Shown one piece after another: positions 35,700-46,918 of a stretch of DNA of 64,000 bases. The notes beneath the pieces are model-generated. The model did no database searches. It was not told the origin of the DNA and saw nothing but the letters and a program-made list of their open reading frames with translations. Source of the DNA: Sarcocystis neurona (Eukaryota; Apicomplexa; Conoidasida; Eucoccidiorida; Sarcocystidae); contig KL647292.1 of assembly GCA_000727475.1 (NCBI GenBank), forward strand, positions 3,242,721 to 3,306,720, in the 5' to 3' direction. Positions within the stretch are counted from its first letter, which is position 1. Each line of letters opens with the position of its first letter. The translations under genes were made by a program, and so were the position numbers.

Positions 35700-38600
35700 C
35701 GCGGATCTGCGTATTCTCGCAGTACAAGGAGAATTGATTCGACATCTGAAGACACAGGTACGATAACCTGCAGGCAATGCAGCGTTCCGGGCCTCTGTGC
35801 ACACAAGGTGACGCTGGCTGGGACAACTCTATGTTTGCTGACTTTCATCCATCTGCAGGCCTACGACAAAGCAACTGTGGTAGTAGTTGAACCTTGGTGT
35901 ACTGAGACAACTTAATTACTGCCAGTAGAATAGCCGCCGTAGCGCCAGACAGGAGCACTGTACCGTGGTTTGAACAAGCTCTGTGTTGACAGTTCGCGAA
36001 CTGGTGCTTTTTCCGAGTTACCGACTAGTAAACTGTGTCATCGGTTGTTGGAGAAGCGGTTGTTGTTGCGCTGTGCGGAGGTTTCTAAACAGGCGGCCGC
36101 CAAGGTGCCAAGCTTGCGCATTAGGGATGGAAACACTGACAGCAGGTTGTAAGGGGCGCCAGGAAGTAGGTTCACCCCTTGTGTTGTCGACGACGGAGGA
36201 GAGGAGACCACGATATGCGGATGGTTTCCCGAGGACGAGAGATCAGAATATGCGGGTGTTTCCTCAAGGGACACCTGTTTGATGTTCACAGTTGAAGTTT
36301 ATAGCGTAAAAAGTGATCACCGCACTCCCGAAATGCTGTTACGCTGGAGATAAGATGACCGAGTGTCTGCGAGATGCACACGCCTTCAGAATGAAAAACC
36401 GTCGTTCGCTAGTTCAGGTTTTTAAGCTGACATGAGCACCAATTGGAGAACGTCGCTGAGAGTGTGAAACGTGAGACTGGGGTCTCTGGAGTGTTTTAAA
36501 AATTGAGTGTCAGGCGAAGCACTGCCATCGACTGGCGGTATGTTCTCTGTGTCAGCCGCCCCACACAGCATTTCTTTCTGTTTTCTTATAGGATAGAGGC
36601 CTCGACAGTTGATTTGAGTACACCGTGAGAGAAGTCCAGATTCTGCAGATCGACCGCATGAACTGGTCACCATGGAGCTCTATAGGTTGTGGAGAAAATG
36701 TGGAACTGTAGAGGTGAACCAGAACGGGGGAAGGCGTTACAAAGGTTAGAATCTACGGGGCAAATTGTTCAGGTGAGCAAGCGGTGTCTGGGAGCAGGCA
36801 GAACGTCATCGAAGAAAAAAGAGAGACGCGTTAAGCTGAGTGAGGCACTCGTTTGAGGCGGACTCAGTAGTATTTCTTTTTGACGGCAACCTGGACCGAC
36901 TGAATTGATCGCACACTACCCGGGCTTAGGCGTGAGAGACCACGTGCGTGTGTCAGGGATCACCAGGCCACAGGTTGTCTGTGACTCGCGGGTGTCATTC
37001 CTCTTCAAAGCAGCAACATCAGGCTCGACGCAAGGTGAAGAGGAGGCGGTGCCGCTCGTAGAGTATGGCAGGTACGCACGTCAATCTGACTCGCTGCTGG
37101 GCCGTACTGCGCAGTAGGAAAAACTTCGTATGCCCATTCGAAGACCTGAACGTCAATTCAAGCTGTTGACGCCAGCGATGTGGAGAAGGTGTAGCTTGGC
37201 GGTAGATTATTGCAGTTTCGTTCACTGCTCGTGGAGCTGAATTAGATGGTAAGTACAAGAAGTGCGCTCGCCACGCTGACAAAGAAGTGACGTAAACGAC
37301 ACGAGAGAGACCACACAAATGGGGAGGCCGTTATGAAAACGCGCGACAGGACGGCTCGTGTCCCACCAGCGCTACGTTTGACAGGTAGCCTTGAGCGTGC
37401 ACTATGAAATGTTCAGGCGTATCGAGTGCTTTGAATATTTTCTCTGGACAGGAGCTCGGTTGCGTCGTTCTGTGTGACAAGGCCTTTCAGAGTGTGTACT
37501 GATCTGGGGCTGTTGAGTGCCGCAGGGAAGAGCTAAACATGGACCACCTGCGAGAGTGTTGCGGCACCAGCCACCAGAGGCATCCCTCCGCTCCACACTC
37601 CTCCTCTCCGTGGCAGTTTATTCTGCACGTGAACGGCTTCCGGGCGTCAAACACTGGTGCACCGAATTGCAAGGTGAACACGTGGTCCTTCGCGACGAGG
37701 CGCATAACCACGTCTCTGTTCGTCGGCAGACTGTGCTACAACGGGAAACCACAAAGTGAGGTCGACAATGACAGAGAGCGGGCTACAGCAGGAAGTGAAG
37801 ATGTTTTCTGAAGGAGGCAACACAAGACTCAAGGCAGGAGATATATCTGATTTCTAGTAGCAAACACATAGTGCTAGCAAGAAAAGATGTTTTCCCTCAA
37901 AGCTGCACTCCATCGACATTATACCCGACCTGCCTATCAGGTGGCTTCATTCCGACTCAGCCACTTGCACCACGGTTAGATGCTCTTGGTGACCCGTCTT
38001 GCCCATGAAATGAATAGCGACGACACCTTTTTACAATAAGGCGAATTTTCTAGCGCTTGTTACCACGAGATCATCGAAAGGCGTTTTTCACTGCGCTAGA
38101 CGTATTTAGGTTGTTGCGACGAGGATTTGGTTACGGTGACAGGTCACCGGGAAACGGTAAAGCGTGCTGTGGCGCTTAGGCTTCTCGAATCTTTTGCCGT
38201 ACGTTGTACTTCCGTTGTAGTTTAACCATGCAGAGAAACAGTGCGTGACGTCGATCGAAATGCGGAAGAACAAGTGCTTATGAATGGAGCCAAAAAATTG
38301 CAGTTTTCAAAACTGATGTATTCACCGCGTCATACAATTTTTTTAGCGTACCATTCCTGCAGAATTCGTACACGAAAAGCCATGTTCTCCTCTAATACGC
38401 TGACACTTTAGATGGTCCCAGTGGCAGGCGTCGACACAGCGGCATAAGCAATGCAACAAGCACACCTCGGATTTTCGACGCTAGAGGGAAACGGACAGCG
38501 TTGCTCACGCGGTGAGGCCCCCCATTCCATGCCGGATCGTTTCTTTCAGAAACTCAGGCGATTCCCTTTTTCTGTGGGCGTGAAGGATGAAGGAAGTGCC

Positions 38601-38890
38601 AGCATTTACACGAAGTCCAGAGGTCAACGTTGAAATCGATCAATCGTGTAATGTTTTGAACTGTTGTTTGTCTGTGGCGCAAACGCAGAGGTTCTGATGA
38701 TTGCAGTGTTGCTGAACCTGCGCTACGAGAAACATCTGCACTGAGCCAATGTGTGAGTACGCGAGTAAAAATTGATGGGGTTTCAGGATGGAGGGTCGCG
38801 AGTGTTCTTTTATCGGCGGCGTGCAAAATTTGCTGAAGGGACCGAAACTGAACAGGTAATTATAAGGTATATGGACTAGCTTCACTCATA
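35700..38890. other. no supported gene
   Basis: Short frames only. Near 36.21-36.26 kb the phrase atatgcgg/ggt-gtttcc occurs twice as a small imperfect repeat. Confidence 0.5.
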
Positions 38891-39238
38891 ATGCACACAC
38901 GCACACCACGCGGGCGTGTTCTGTTTGGAACAACTCTGCTGCTGCTGCTCGTGGGAAATCTTTCGTTTGAGCCCCAGTGTGTCAGCGGATATTCTGGAGG
39001 CGTATCCGCGGGGAAACTACGGCTTGACAAGAGAGAGGTAGTGACAAGTTGCAGAAGTCAGAGTTGGAATGCGGCGTGCTTCAGCTGTAGGATTATCGAG
39101 GAGTGTTTGACTGGAACAACTCTAGCCTGCATGCCTCAACGCTTCTTTCTTGCATTCGATGGGCCTCACCTGCACGCACGAGGATTTCCGAACAGGAGTG
39201 GTTGTACGAGGGCACCACGATCTCGCAGGTGGAGGTGA
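38891..39238 (+). CDS. candidate secreted protein, first exon with signal peptide
   Basis: The frame starts with ATG at 38891 and runs 115 codons to TGA. The N-terminus is a textbook signal peptide: three basic residues in the first ten, a hydrophobic core FGTTLLLLLVG, and a likely cleavage region near CVSGYSGG. The mature part has several Cys and many Arg but no recognised domain. The 3' half overlaps the first of two exon-like units in another frame, so the real exon may end earlier. A GTAGTG donor candidate lies near 39037. Secretion is inferred from the signal peptide only. The CTGCTGCTGCTC run also explains part of the Leu stretch, which lowers confidence. Confidence 0.35.
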   Translation: MHTRTPRGRVLFGTTLLLLLVGNLSFEPQCVSGYSGGVSAGKLRLDKREVVTSCRSQSWNAACFSCRIIEECLTGTTLACMPQRFFLAFDGPHLHARGFPNRSGCTRAPRSRRWR

Positions 39239-39303
39239 GGAGGGTGAACACTGGTAATGGATCGATTGAGACAATCACAGGCAACACTCCTGCGAATGCA
39301 TAA
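39091..39303 (+). CDS. exon-like unit 1 (QVEV module)
   Basis: Open in one frame from just after a TAG (39088-39090) to TAA. The core reads IRWAS-PARTRISEQEW, then LYEGTTISQVEVRRV. Unit 2 lies exactly 351 bases (117 codons) downstream in the same frame and shares R-W, A-x-T-x-I, E, Y, T and QVEV. By eye about 40-45% of core residues are identical. Such frame-matched divergence indicates that the ancestor was translated. There is no ATG, so it would be an internal exon, perhaps of the signal-peptide gene that starts just upstream. Confidence 0.35.
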   Translation, partial: DYRGVFDWNNSSLHASTLLSCIRWASPARTRISEQEWLYEGTTISQVEVRRVNTGNGSIETITGNTPANA

Positions 39304-39408
39304 CCGTATTGAGGGATACAGCACTAATGGGATGGGGCACTTGGACATAACCAAACAGCATGAGGCACGTGGGTTATGTGGGGTGATTTAGACGCTAAGG
39401 TTTGGTAG

Positions 39409-39645
39409 AAGAAGTGTGTTTGTCTTTGTCCACTTTTTCTACTGCTACCTACCTTTGGAACACGGAGGGAGCGGACGGCGCCTGTACTGATCAAGGCTCT
39501 TTTACGCTGGTGTGTTCAAGTTGCTTGCACGGAAATTCAGGAACACGGACGCCCATACAAGGACACCGTGGTCCCGCAGGTGGAGGTCTGCGGGGTACTG
39601 TTTGTAGTCGGTCAATTACGTGAATTATCAGCAACACTACCGTGA
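39409..39645 (+). CDS. exon-like unit 2 (QVEV module)
   Basis: Open from a TAG at 39406-39408 to TGA at 39643-39645. It begins with a hydrophobic run (VCLCPLFLLLPTFG), then LRWCVQVACTEIQEHG and RPYKDTVVPQVEVCGV, matching unit 1. At DNA level cgcaggtggaggt (39224, 39575) and caacact..cg.a.gc.taacc at the ends are shared. There is no ATG in frame before the conserved core. Family unknown. It may be a duplicated exon or one of two tandem decayed genes. Confidence 0.33.
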   Translation, partial: KKCVCLCPLFLLLPTFGTRRERTAPVLIKALLRWCVQVACTEIQEHGRPYKDTVVPQVEVCGVLFVVGQLRELSATLP

Positions 39646-42600
39646 ACGCGTAACCTATTTGGCAAGGTATTTATCAAAGTGGCAGATCTATCCTCCATCT
39701 CTCCTCCTCGTACGTCACTCTTTAAAAGCAGCTGTGTACCTGTAGGACGCGGCACTCGCCTCCTGCTTGGTTCCTGGATGTTGGCTAAAGCAGTGTAGCG
39801 GTAGGCACACTAAGTCGGAGAGTGTGGCTCTTTAGATGGGTGGAAAGCGCTGCAATGTGCACTGGTTGTCAGCAGTATTCGTGGGTCTCAGTAGCCCAGG
39901 AGAGTGTGTTTCTTCGAGGTTTCAGAACTTCTCTGACCAAAAACCAACCTTCGCCGCTTCAGCGGATTTCACACCCGAGCACGTGGAGTGAATGCGGTTG
40001 TGCTTTGCAAGCGGCGGAGAAGTGGAGGGGGTCTTGACAAGTAGAACCCTTGCAGCGCTGACTTTGATATTCGGCGCAGCAGTACTTCTCCGCAGCCGTC
40101 GCGAAATGCAACTGGAGAGGCACAAATATTTTGCCTTCAGCCGCTGCACCCCCTCGTCACTTTTCTATGAATGAATCTTACAATGTGACACGGCCTGTGA
40201 GCAGACGAGTTCGCGGTGAGAGCCGAGCCATAAGCACAGGAGGGAGAACTATGTCTGTACACATGCGTAGAAGAAAGATGAATTCTGAGAGCATAGACGT
40301 GAGGCCGGCTGGGGCTGGCTGGGAGAATGATATCAAGGTAGACTACAGAAAAGGGATCACTTGAAAACGCGTTGCAACGACCGTAAGATACAGTGGTACA
40401 AAGTGTCACTAGACTGGCCGAAGGACAGTAGAGCACGTATGTCTGGATTCAGTTGTTGAACTTACGCGCGTGCTCCTCTCCAAGATCCACAGTAGGAACT
40501 GGATTAGGAGGAAGATAAGGATTTATAAGACGACAAAATGCGGAACAACTACACTCGCGAATGCTGCAAGTCTCCTTGGGGTGACAAGACGTGCGTGGCT
40601 GCATTGCAGCGACGTGTTCTGCCTCAATACCACAATGCAGAGCGTGGGAGCTGGTGCTATGAGGCACCCACGTAGTGTCACAGGGGAAAGGAAGAGCCCA
40701 TAGCCCACACGGGGCTGCACGTGTTGCACGGAGCGAGCGCCGCGTGGCACTTTACGATAGCGTACCGGCTTAGAATTAATTGGCGTTGGTGGGATTGTGT
40801 ACCTGTGTCGCGTACGCGAAGTGATTGAATGCGGCCAAGAAGGCGCCTAGCGCCCCAGCTTGTCGAGTTCTTGAAGGCTGCTGGATACCGGCAAAAGCGG
40901 TCATATGCTTCTATCGGTGAAACGGTGATACTCTTCCAACACCCGCATTACAAAGTACACGGCATTAGGAGAGGCGAACATAAGGTTAACTCTGTCAACC
41001 CGTGGCAGGCTTGCCTTAGATGATGCGTGTCTGCGTTGGGCTAATGATCTTGTGCAAGGGAGCACGCACGCATCGGACCTTCCAGGACGAATTATGCTGT
41101 AGAACTAGTTGCGGACGAATATCTGTTGGGAACCATGCAGTGTGTTTTTGTTTTGTGTGTAACGGAAAATGGCTGGAACTGCCGGGAGTCACACGCGATG
41201 GTGTTTGTTGCATGTATACGTGCAGGTTTGGCTTCGTTGTCTTACACTAGTCTGGGGATGAAGTCGAACGAAAGCGACACTACATCACGAACACTACACA
41301 GTGACACGTACGCGATAGATTAGGGCGGAGAAACGTATGTAACCAACTTTTTATAAAATTGGAGTACGTATCAATGTGTTGAGGTCACGTTTCTTTTTCT
41401 GCCCCGCACAAGCAAGACGACTTTAAAAAATATTTACCGCAACATTATGATTCATCCTGTAAGCAGTGTACTCCTCATAGGCCTCAAAATGACGACTGTT
41501 CTGGGGGACTGCTCTATTCTCCGTGGGGCAGGTAAAGTGAAGGAAACCGCTGCTTGATGCGGGACACTCAGGCCGGAAGTTACTGTCCTTAACAGCAGAC
41601 ATCTCATCTGATTCGTGGCCCGACACTTTTAGACGAAGGACACGGACGCAACGTCAGCAGGGTGGGTGGGTGGCAAAAACCACGTGCTATTGGGCCGTGC
41701 TCCAGATGTGTAGCCCGTGATGCTGTACGGCCAGCAAGCCATTACGGAAATACCAACTTCAGCGGCTTTACGGTGACAGCAGCTGATTCCCTACACGCCG
41801 AACAACGCAGAGATATGCAGGTACATGGATTCATACTTAGGTGCAAGGACGTGTAAACGCTGGGCATCTGTAAGCCTAGGATACTGTCTCCAGCCCTGTG
41901 CCCCATATTGTGAAGCACTAACAGGTTGCAGCAACGTAACGACGTGTGGGCGACTAAAGTGAGAACAGGCATCAGCAACGGTAGAAAGCAGAGATTCGGC
42001 TGCGGCGATAGGCGCCGGTCTGACGGGGTCCAACGCTGAGCCCTTTTGCTCAGTTCTCGATGCTCGCATTCCGCGACGGGCTTCGAAATAGGCTAAAATT
42101 GGCGGTGCTCTGCACCTACCTCTGACGCAGATGACAAAGTCAGGGAAAACGTGCCGAACACATGTGTCGAGCGTTCTGGGCTCTCGCGGCAGCTAGTAAG
42201 ATAAAAAATGAGGCAAAAGCACTGCTGTTTCTCTCCGTTGCAATCCAAGTGGACGCAAGGACGCACTTCGCACTGCCTGAATGCCGAGACAATGTTTTTT
42301 GTCTTGAAAAGCTGCACCTTTGAGAGTACAAGAGAAAGCACAAAGTGCGTCCACGAGGGAGGTTCGCCACCTGCACAAACTATTTGTAGAGATTTACGGT
42401 GATATGCGAAGTGAAAGGGAAGCGTGGAAGAACCCCACTCTTGTCACTACAGGACGTCAGGAGGTTAACGAAGGTGCGATCTGTCAGCGAGCAACGTCGG
42501 CCTCTTTGAAACCACTGTATCTGGGGGCAAGCGGAGGGTTGTCACTGTAAAAAAGACGGAGATGCGCAAGCTGAGTCGCGTCGCCTCAGGGGGATTCGGC

Positions 42601-43397
42601 AGAGATCAAGTAATTGTGGATAAAGAGGTGATTGTGACCAAATGAATTCACCGATTACAAGTAGAGGCGTGAGAGAGGATGTGTGTAAGACTGACAACGT
42701 AGGCGTAAAAAGGGTTAAAAGGCGTACTTCAAGCGGCCGCAGCATGAATTCGGCAGAGGTCTCGTTCGTTCGCGAAACAGGGCTCAACGCTGAGCAGGAA
42801 AGGGGACTCTAAGTCGACGTGGCTGCACACGCGTGCGTTTTGTCGTGCTGCCAGTTCGATTGGCTGTTGGATTGTGTTGTGCGGTACAAACTGTCATGTT
42901 CATTTACCGAGAGCTGAAAATGCATATCAGCAGAAGTCTAACACTGCGAAGCGAGCAACAACATGTTAGTCAGGCTAAGGTCCGCGGTTTAACACACAGT
43001 TTCTGGAGGTGAATTCAGAATGTAAGAACAAGGGGGACACTCCTTGACAACAGTGGAGGGCGCAAACACAGAGTTCGGGTCTATACGAAAGATAAAAAGG
43101 AGTGAGAAAGATCTTGAATATATACGTGTCGCCAAGCGAAGTCATTGGCCAACATATGCTAAGGAAACCGTTCACGTGATACCTTAGAGTAAACAAAATA
43201 ATAGCGCATCGGGAATTAAGCGCTGCTTCGACTTCGACGTGTGCCTGGAGGCAAGTGCAGTGTGTGCCTCCGCTACGCGCGGAATGCTTCAGGGCTTTGC
43301 ACAGTGGGGGCAACTTTAACTGGGCGGTTGAAATTCGTGATCTGTAGAATCTTTTTCCAAAGAATAGTAATTCTGGAGAAATCAAGGGGGGACGGAT
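39646..43397. other. no supported gene
   Basis: Only short frames. A 65-codon ATG frame at 40829-41023 reads like ordinary protein but has no support beyond that. Confidence 0.45.
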
Positions 43398-43595
43398 TTG
43401 ACGTTCCAAATTTGTCATGGGGTAAAGTGCCACACAGGAGGAGGTGAGTTCTGCAGAAAGAATCGGGATTTGAAGAGCTCGACAGACGGATGTGACGTGA
43501 GAGAGGGAAAGGATTGTCTGTGGGCCACGAAATGCTTGCGACGACTACGTACGAAAGCGACTTACAGGCAGCACTTCGGTGCCTGTGTAATATGA
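43398..43595 (+). pseudogene. copy 1, module A1 of the 43-63 kb family
   Basis: The frame contains GGGEFCRKNRDLKSSTDG, then TKCLRRLRTKATYRQHFG. These match module A1 of copy 2 (GGGDLQRTCSHGVATDRF, then ACRWLKNCDGATISGHQY) in the same reading frame. The middle of the module (about 30 codons) is missing. It starts with TTG, not ATG. Similarity is weak, and the match is supported mostly by position relative to modules B to D downstream. Confidence 0.3.
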
Positions 43596-43599
43596 AAAG

Positions 43600-44600
43600 G
43601 GATGGGTCGTAGTTCGTGATAGAGGTTGAAAGCAAAAACGATGGGGAACGGCGAGGGTCACGCTAAAAAGTGGATTCCCAGAGTGAGAGGCACAGAGGGG
43701 CAGACGCCGACTGAGCAAACCCTAAGTGTGCAGCACCGTAAAGTAACCTGGGGACGATTTCTTCTGCCGCTCAGGTACAGATACATTAGCTTCTATGAAA
43801 GGAAGGTTGTGCTTAGCCCTGCATTTGCCCTGGTAGACCTAGTGTGATTCTCAGCGCTCATTCAACCACTTGCATGGAAAGTAAACGCCGCACAGCAACT
43901 GCGTTGCCGGACCAAAACGGTGCATCACCGCACTTGATTTTTCGACTGTAGGCTCTGCGGTGCTGAATGCTCCGAAGGCAAGGGAGGCTTCGTGAATCAC
44001 AGTGTCTACCAGGTTGACACGGTGCTGAGCCGGAGTGGCACAAACCGTCAACAGGCTGTAGCGGAGGGACTGTTTTCGGACGCCGACCAAATATCTGGGC
44101 CGCCGTATTCACTGCTATAATTCTTATAAAACGCTTTTTCATTGTCGGGTAAGCTGAGAGGTCGGGTCACTTTCCCAGGCTCTCGAGTCCGAGCGTGGGC
44201 ATGCCACTCGTTGCCTCAGGCGAGCCCGCAGCTTGTCCCGGTCACTAGATAGCGTTCCTCTATTGAACTCAGTGAAACTGAGTGAACATAGCAGCTCATG
44301 CTTCATACACTTAGGCACCTAATCGATTTACTTCGCATGCCTGAACAGGATCTGGAATGCTTCGGGGTGTGGATCCATTGAAAGCAAGACAAATAGGACG
44401 CTCCTGGCTGGAAACAGTGACTGGGCAGCGATCCTGATTCACTGTGGTACTCACGCCTCTTCGGGTCATTTGGACAATCCCACCCACCAACGCCGGCGTT
44501 TGTTCGGATGCGAAGTGGGGGGATTAGCTCCTTTTACAGAATTGTCACACAGGCGTAACGAAAGCGACTAGGCGCAGCATACGTGCAATAATGATATAGT
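43600..44600. other. no supported gene; expected place of module A2, not found
   Basis: Between A1 and B of copy 1 I could not find the WTPCKLVPRGEV segment seen in copies 2 and 3. The interval is about 600 bp shorter than in copy 2, consistent with a deletion. Confidence 0.4.
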
Positions 44601-44858
44601 TTGCCCTTTTACCAGAACAACGCGATGCAGCGCTCACGGCTACTTGTCGTACCTTATCAAGGACCCGGGCGAAGACCTACGGTACGGGCACTTGGAGAAG
44701 GCGTCACGGGCGCAAGTCTGGGGGTTGAGCTAGACCTCTCTGTGCAGGCTCGGGCAAATCCTCCTGCAGCAAAAAGAGAAACATGCGTGCGGAGGCTGTC
44801 GGGGAGAGGTATCAAAGCGACTGCTGTCGGAAGGTGCGATTCTATTCCGCGATTCTGA
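44601..44858 (+). pseudogene. copy 1, module B of the 43-63 kb family
   Basis: The frame reads GASLGVELDLSVQARANPPA, then KRETCVRRLSGRGIK, matching copy 2 (DQLWEVELNPSAYDPANSVA) and copy 3 (GQLWEVELESSVQGQANARE). The shared core is L-x-VEL-x-x-S, then AN and L-x-GRG/GSG. It stops at TGA (44856-44858), earlier than copy 2. DNA similarity continues past the stop: cgtgtgtgcctgtgagaaat at 44871 and gggagcaggaaccagactgg at about 44959 match copies 2 and 3. First codon TTG. Probably a decayed exon. Confidence 0.45.
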
Positions 44859-45008
44859 GTAGGATTCTCTCGTGTGTGCCTGTGAGAAATCAGCCTGTTG
44901 GAAGTACGTGTACACACAGAATTTTCGAACTCGCAGACTGGCTCCTGCAGTGGTGGGCCGGGAGCAGGAACCAGACTGGAGCGATGGCCCATCTGATTAG
45001 TATGATTT

Positions 45009-45350
45009 TTGAGGGGTCAAGTTTTCTATTTACGTCTTCTCAGAGCTCACGTCAGAAGCGTCACCAGTTGTTTGGACAAAAAGTCCGCCCTGCAGTCGAT
45101 TCGCATGCCCTTTGAGATGCGTCTTCAGAAGGCTTACGAGCAAGGTTCGTGGATGCTGTTGAAAGCGACTTACACGCGCTCTTGTGTACTTTTCGTTTCC
45201 TGCCCACTCACTGGTAAAGCGACCCATACGCCCCTTTGTGTTCCGTTCGTTTCCTGCCCGTCCACTGGCGTCACAGCAGCAGGTGAGATTGCCATAAGAG
45301 TCCCGGCACGTGTGTTATGGACGCACCTCTTGCTTGTTTGTGTTTAGATA
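45009..45350 (+). pseudogene. copy 1, module C of the 43-63 kb family
   Basis: The frame contains an 18-residue internal repeat (CVLFVSCPLTGKATHTP, then CVPFVSCPSTGVTAAGE; 54-bp DNA period from 45194 to 45248), then a hydrophobic end (VLWTHLLLVCV). The second unit aligns frame for frame with copy 3 (LFVYRILTGITEARE). A pyrimidine-rich tract ending in TTTAG at 45347 and a GTAAGG at 45403 line up with TTGTTTTCAG and GTAAGA in copy 3, so a small exon may follow. No ATG starts this frame. Confidence 0.4.
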
Positions 45351-46153
45351 ATTTGTCGACCAGTGTCGCTCCGTCACTGACACATTGCGTCTGTAGAGAA
45401 GGGTAAGGTGGAGCACACCTAATCACGGGTTGACGACGGCGGTTCTAGACGCGACGTCTGTGGGCGCACGCGCTCTGTGCGAAGTGAGGTGTGGCCCTTT
45501 CCGTTGGCACAACTAGGTTCCGTGCTTGTGTTCTGTACAAAGTGAAAAAAGTTCAGACGGCTGCGAGTCTGCAGTGCTCCACCACCTGTCGGACTTCTAC
45601 GCGAGAGTTTGTTTTAAACGATACGATGAAATCCCAACGAAACGCAAGCACGACATCTTAGTAATATGCGGTGTCGACGAGTGACTTGGAAAGACCGGGT
45701 AAAGGAGTTGTACTTACCTCATATCAGTCCCGCCGCGCCCAGACTAGAATCTGGAGACCAGAGTTTGTAGGGGACAGTGAACCGCATTACGTAGATAGAC
45801 AGACTGAAAAGGTTTTCTATCTTCCGCGTGCATTTTGATAATAGAGCCGGTCGAAGCCTGACAGTGATTGCACAAGCGTAGGTAAAATATTACACGTGCG
45901 TTCCCCGCTGGGCCAAAGGTGAATGAATGAGAGGATGGTTTTGGGCCGGCATTGAGTGAAACGTGGGAAGGTAGGAAGAGAAAAACGTCTAAGCTCAGCA
46001 ACAGGTTGCACGTGTTCGTACGGTGGTCAGATATTAGCCTGTTCCAACTTGTGGGCGGTCGCGGTTACGGCGCCAACTGAGCCACCACCGGCGGTGGAGA
46101 AACCACGCGCCTGCACCTATATGTACAGAGGTGTAAACCCACAGAAGAACAGA
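45351..46153. other. no supported gene beyond family spacer
   Basis: Interval between modules C and D of copy 1. Only the putative small exon at 45348-45402 (reads NLSTSVAPSLTHCVCREG) is worth noting. Confidence 0.35.
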
Positions 46154-46918
46154 CTAATTCACCTCAGCAGAAGTAGTCTGTAGTGTCGAGGAGCACCGAT
46201 GAGTAGAATCAACCGGGCAAAGGCTTTTGGATCTGTAGTGTCTGTGATTGAGAGTAGCGAAACGTGCGGTAGATTGAATGTAGTGGCACTTGCCGCATAC
46301 ATACGCGCTGCGTGATGCTGATTTTTCACGCTTATGCAGACGTGCAGCCACTGATCCGAGAGGCGCGTGCCTGGTGAACACGTAAAAGTGATGTACAAAC
46401 GACGGCGCAGTACGCAATACTCTAGTCTCGCAAAATTTTGTCGGGTGGAGGGAATCTATCTTGGTCGTTAACAGAATCTCGCTCTCCGCGACATACATTT
46501 TTGAATGAAACTGAAGTTTGAAGTACGTTTTGTCCATTTGATTGCCCCCTACTTGCTGATACACGTAACGATTGCATCGAAAGATCTGCCGAGCTGAGAC
46601 AATAACAGAGCTCAGTACTGAGAACAAAAGCACTCGGGCTGACTCGTCGACATTGCTGTTCCTCACAGACACCTCTTGCAGCGCGTGCTTCAGCAGCGGG
46701 TTATCGAGGCAGCGATGTAAGCCGGACGCTTGCGGGGGAAGCGAAGGCAGCCGAATGTGGAGACAACAGACGTACGCGAGGCTTGAATACACGAAATAGC
46801 GTCTGGACCTCACAGGACATATCCAGTTATGACAAAAAGTGCACATATTTGTCTGAACTGAGCCCTTATGTGCAGCAAATTTTGGTAGGAGCAGCATAAT
46901 GTTCCCCGCATTCTCCAT
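46154..46918 (-). CDS. longest non-repetitive open frame in the window, 254 codons
   Basis: ATG (complement of 46916-46918) to TAA, with no low complexity. With roughly uniform codons about 0.01 ATG frames of this length are expected in 64 kb, so the length is notable. No domain is recognised. CTFCHNWIC near residue 29 and CGKCH near residue 208 contain CxxC pairs but no clear metal-binding fold. Its 3' end lies opposite module D of copy 1. There the + strand is at least as well conserved as the minus strand, so antisense openness may explain part of the length. Could be a single-exon gene, an exon or a shadow. Confidence 0.3.
   Translation of the reverse strand: MENAGNIMLLLPKFAAHKGSVQTNMCTFCHNWICPVRSRRYFVYSSLAYVCCLHIRLPSLPPQASGLHRCLDNPLLKHALQEVSVRNSNVDESARVLLFSVLSSVIVSARQIFRCNRYVYQQVGGNQMDKTYFKLQFHSKMYVAESEILLTTKIDSLHPTKFCETRVLRTAPSFVHHFYVFTRHAPLGSVAARLHKREKSASRSAYVCGKCHYIQSTARFATLNHRHYRSKSLCPVDSTHRCSSTLQTTSAEVN
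46199..46315 (+). CDS. copy 1, module D of the 43-63 kb family
   Basis: A 38-codon frame from ATG at 46199 to TGA reads NRAKAFGSVVSVIESSETCG, then RLNVVALAAYIRAA. Copy 3 has ERAKAFASGVCTNERHGECG, then SVHMVTPVACG in the aligned frame. Shared residues are RAKAF-x-S, E, CG and V. DNA similarity extends upstream to cagaagtag. The module sits about 1.5 kb after module B in both copies, which supports homology of the whole unit. Confidence 0.35.
   Translation: MSRINRAKAFGSVVSVIESSETCGRLNVVALAAYIRAA

Noticed and set aside
46154..46918. Two CxxCH motifs suggesting a c-type cytochrome
   Set aside because: Two short motifs in a Cys-rich unrecognised frame are expected by chance, and no heme-protein context exists.
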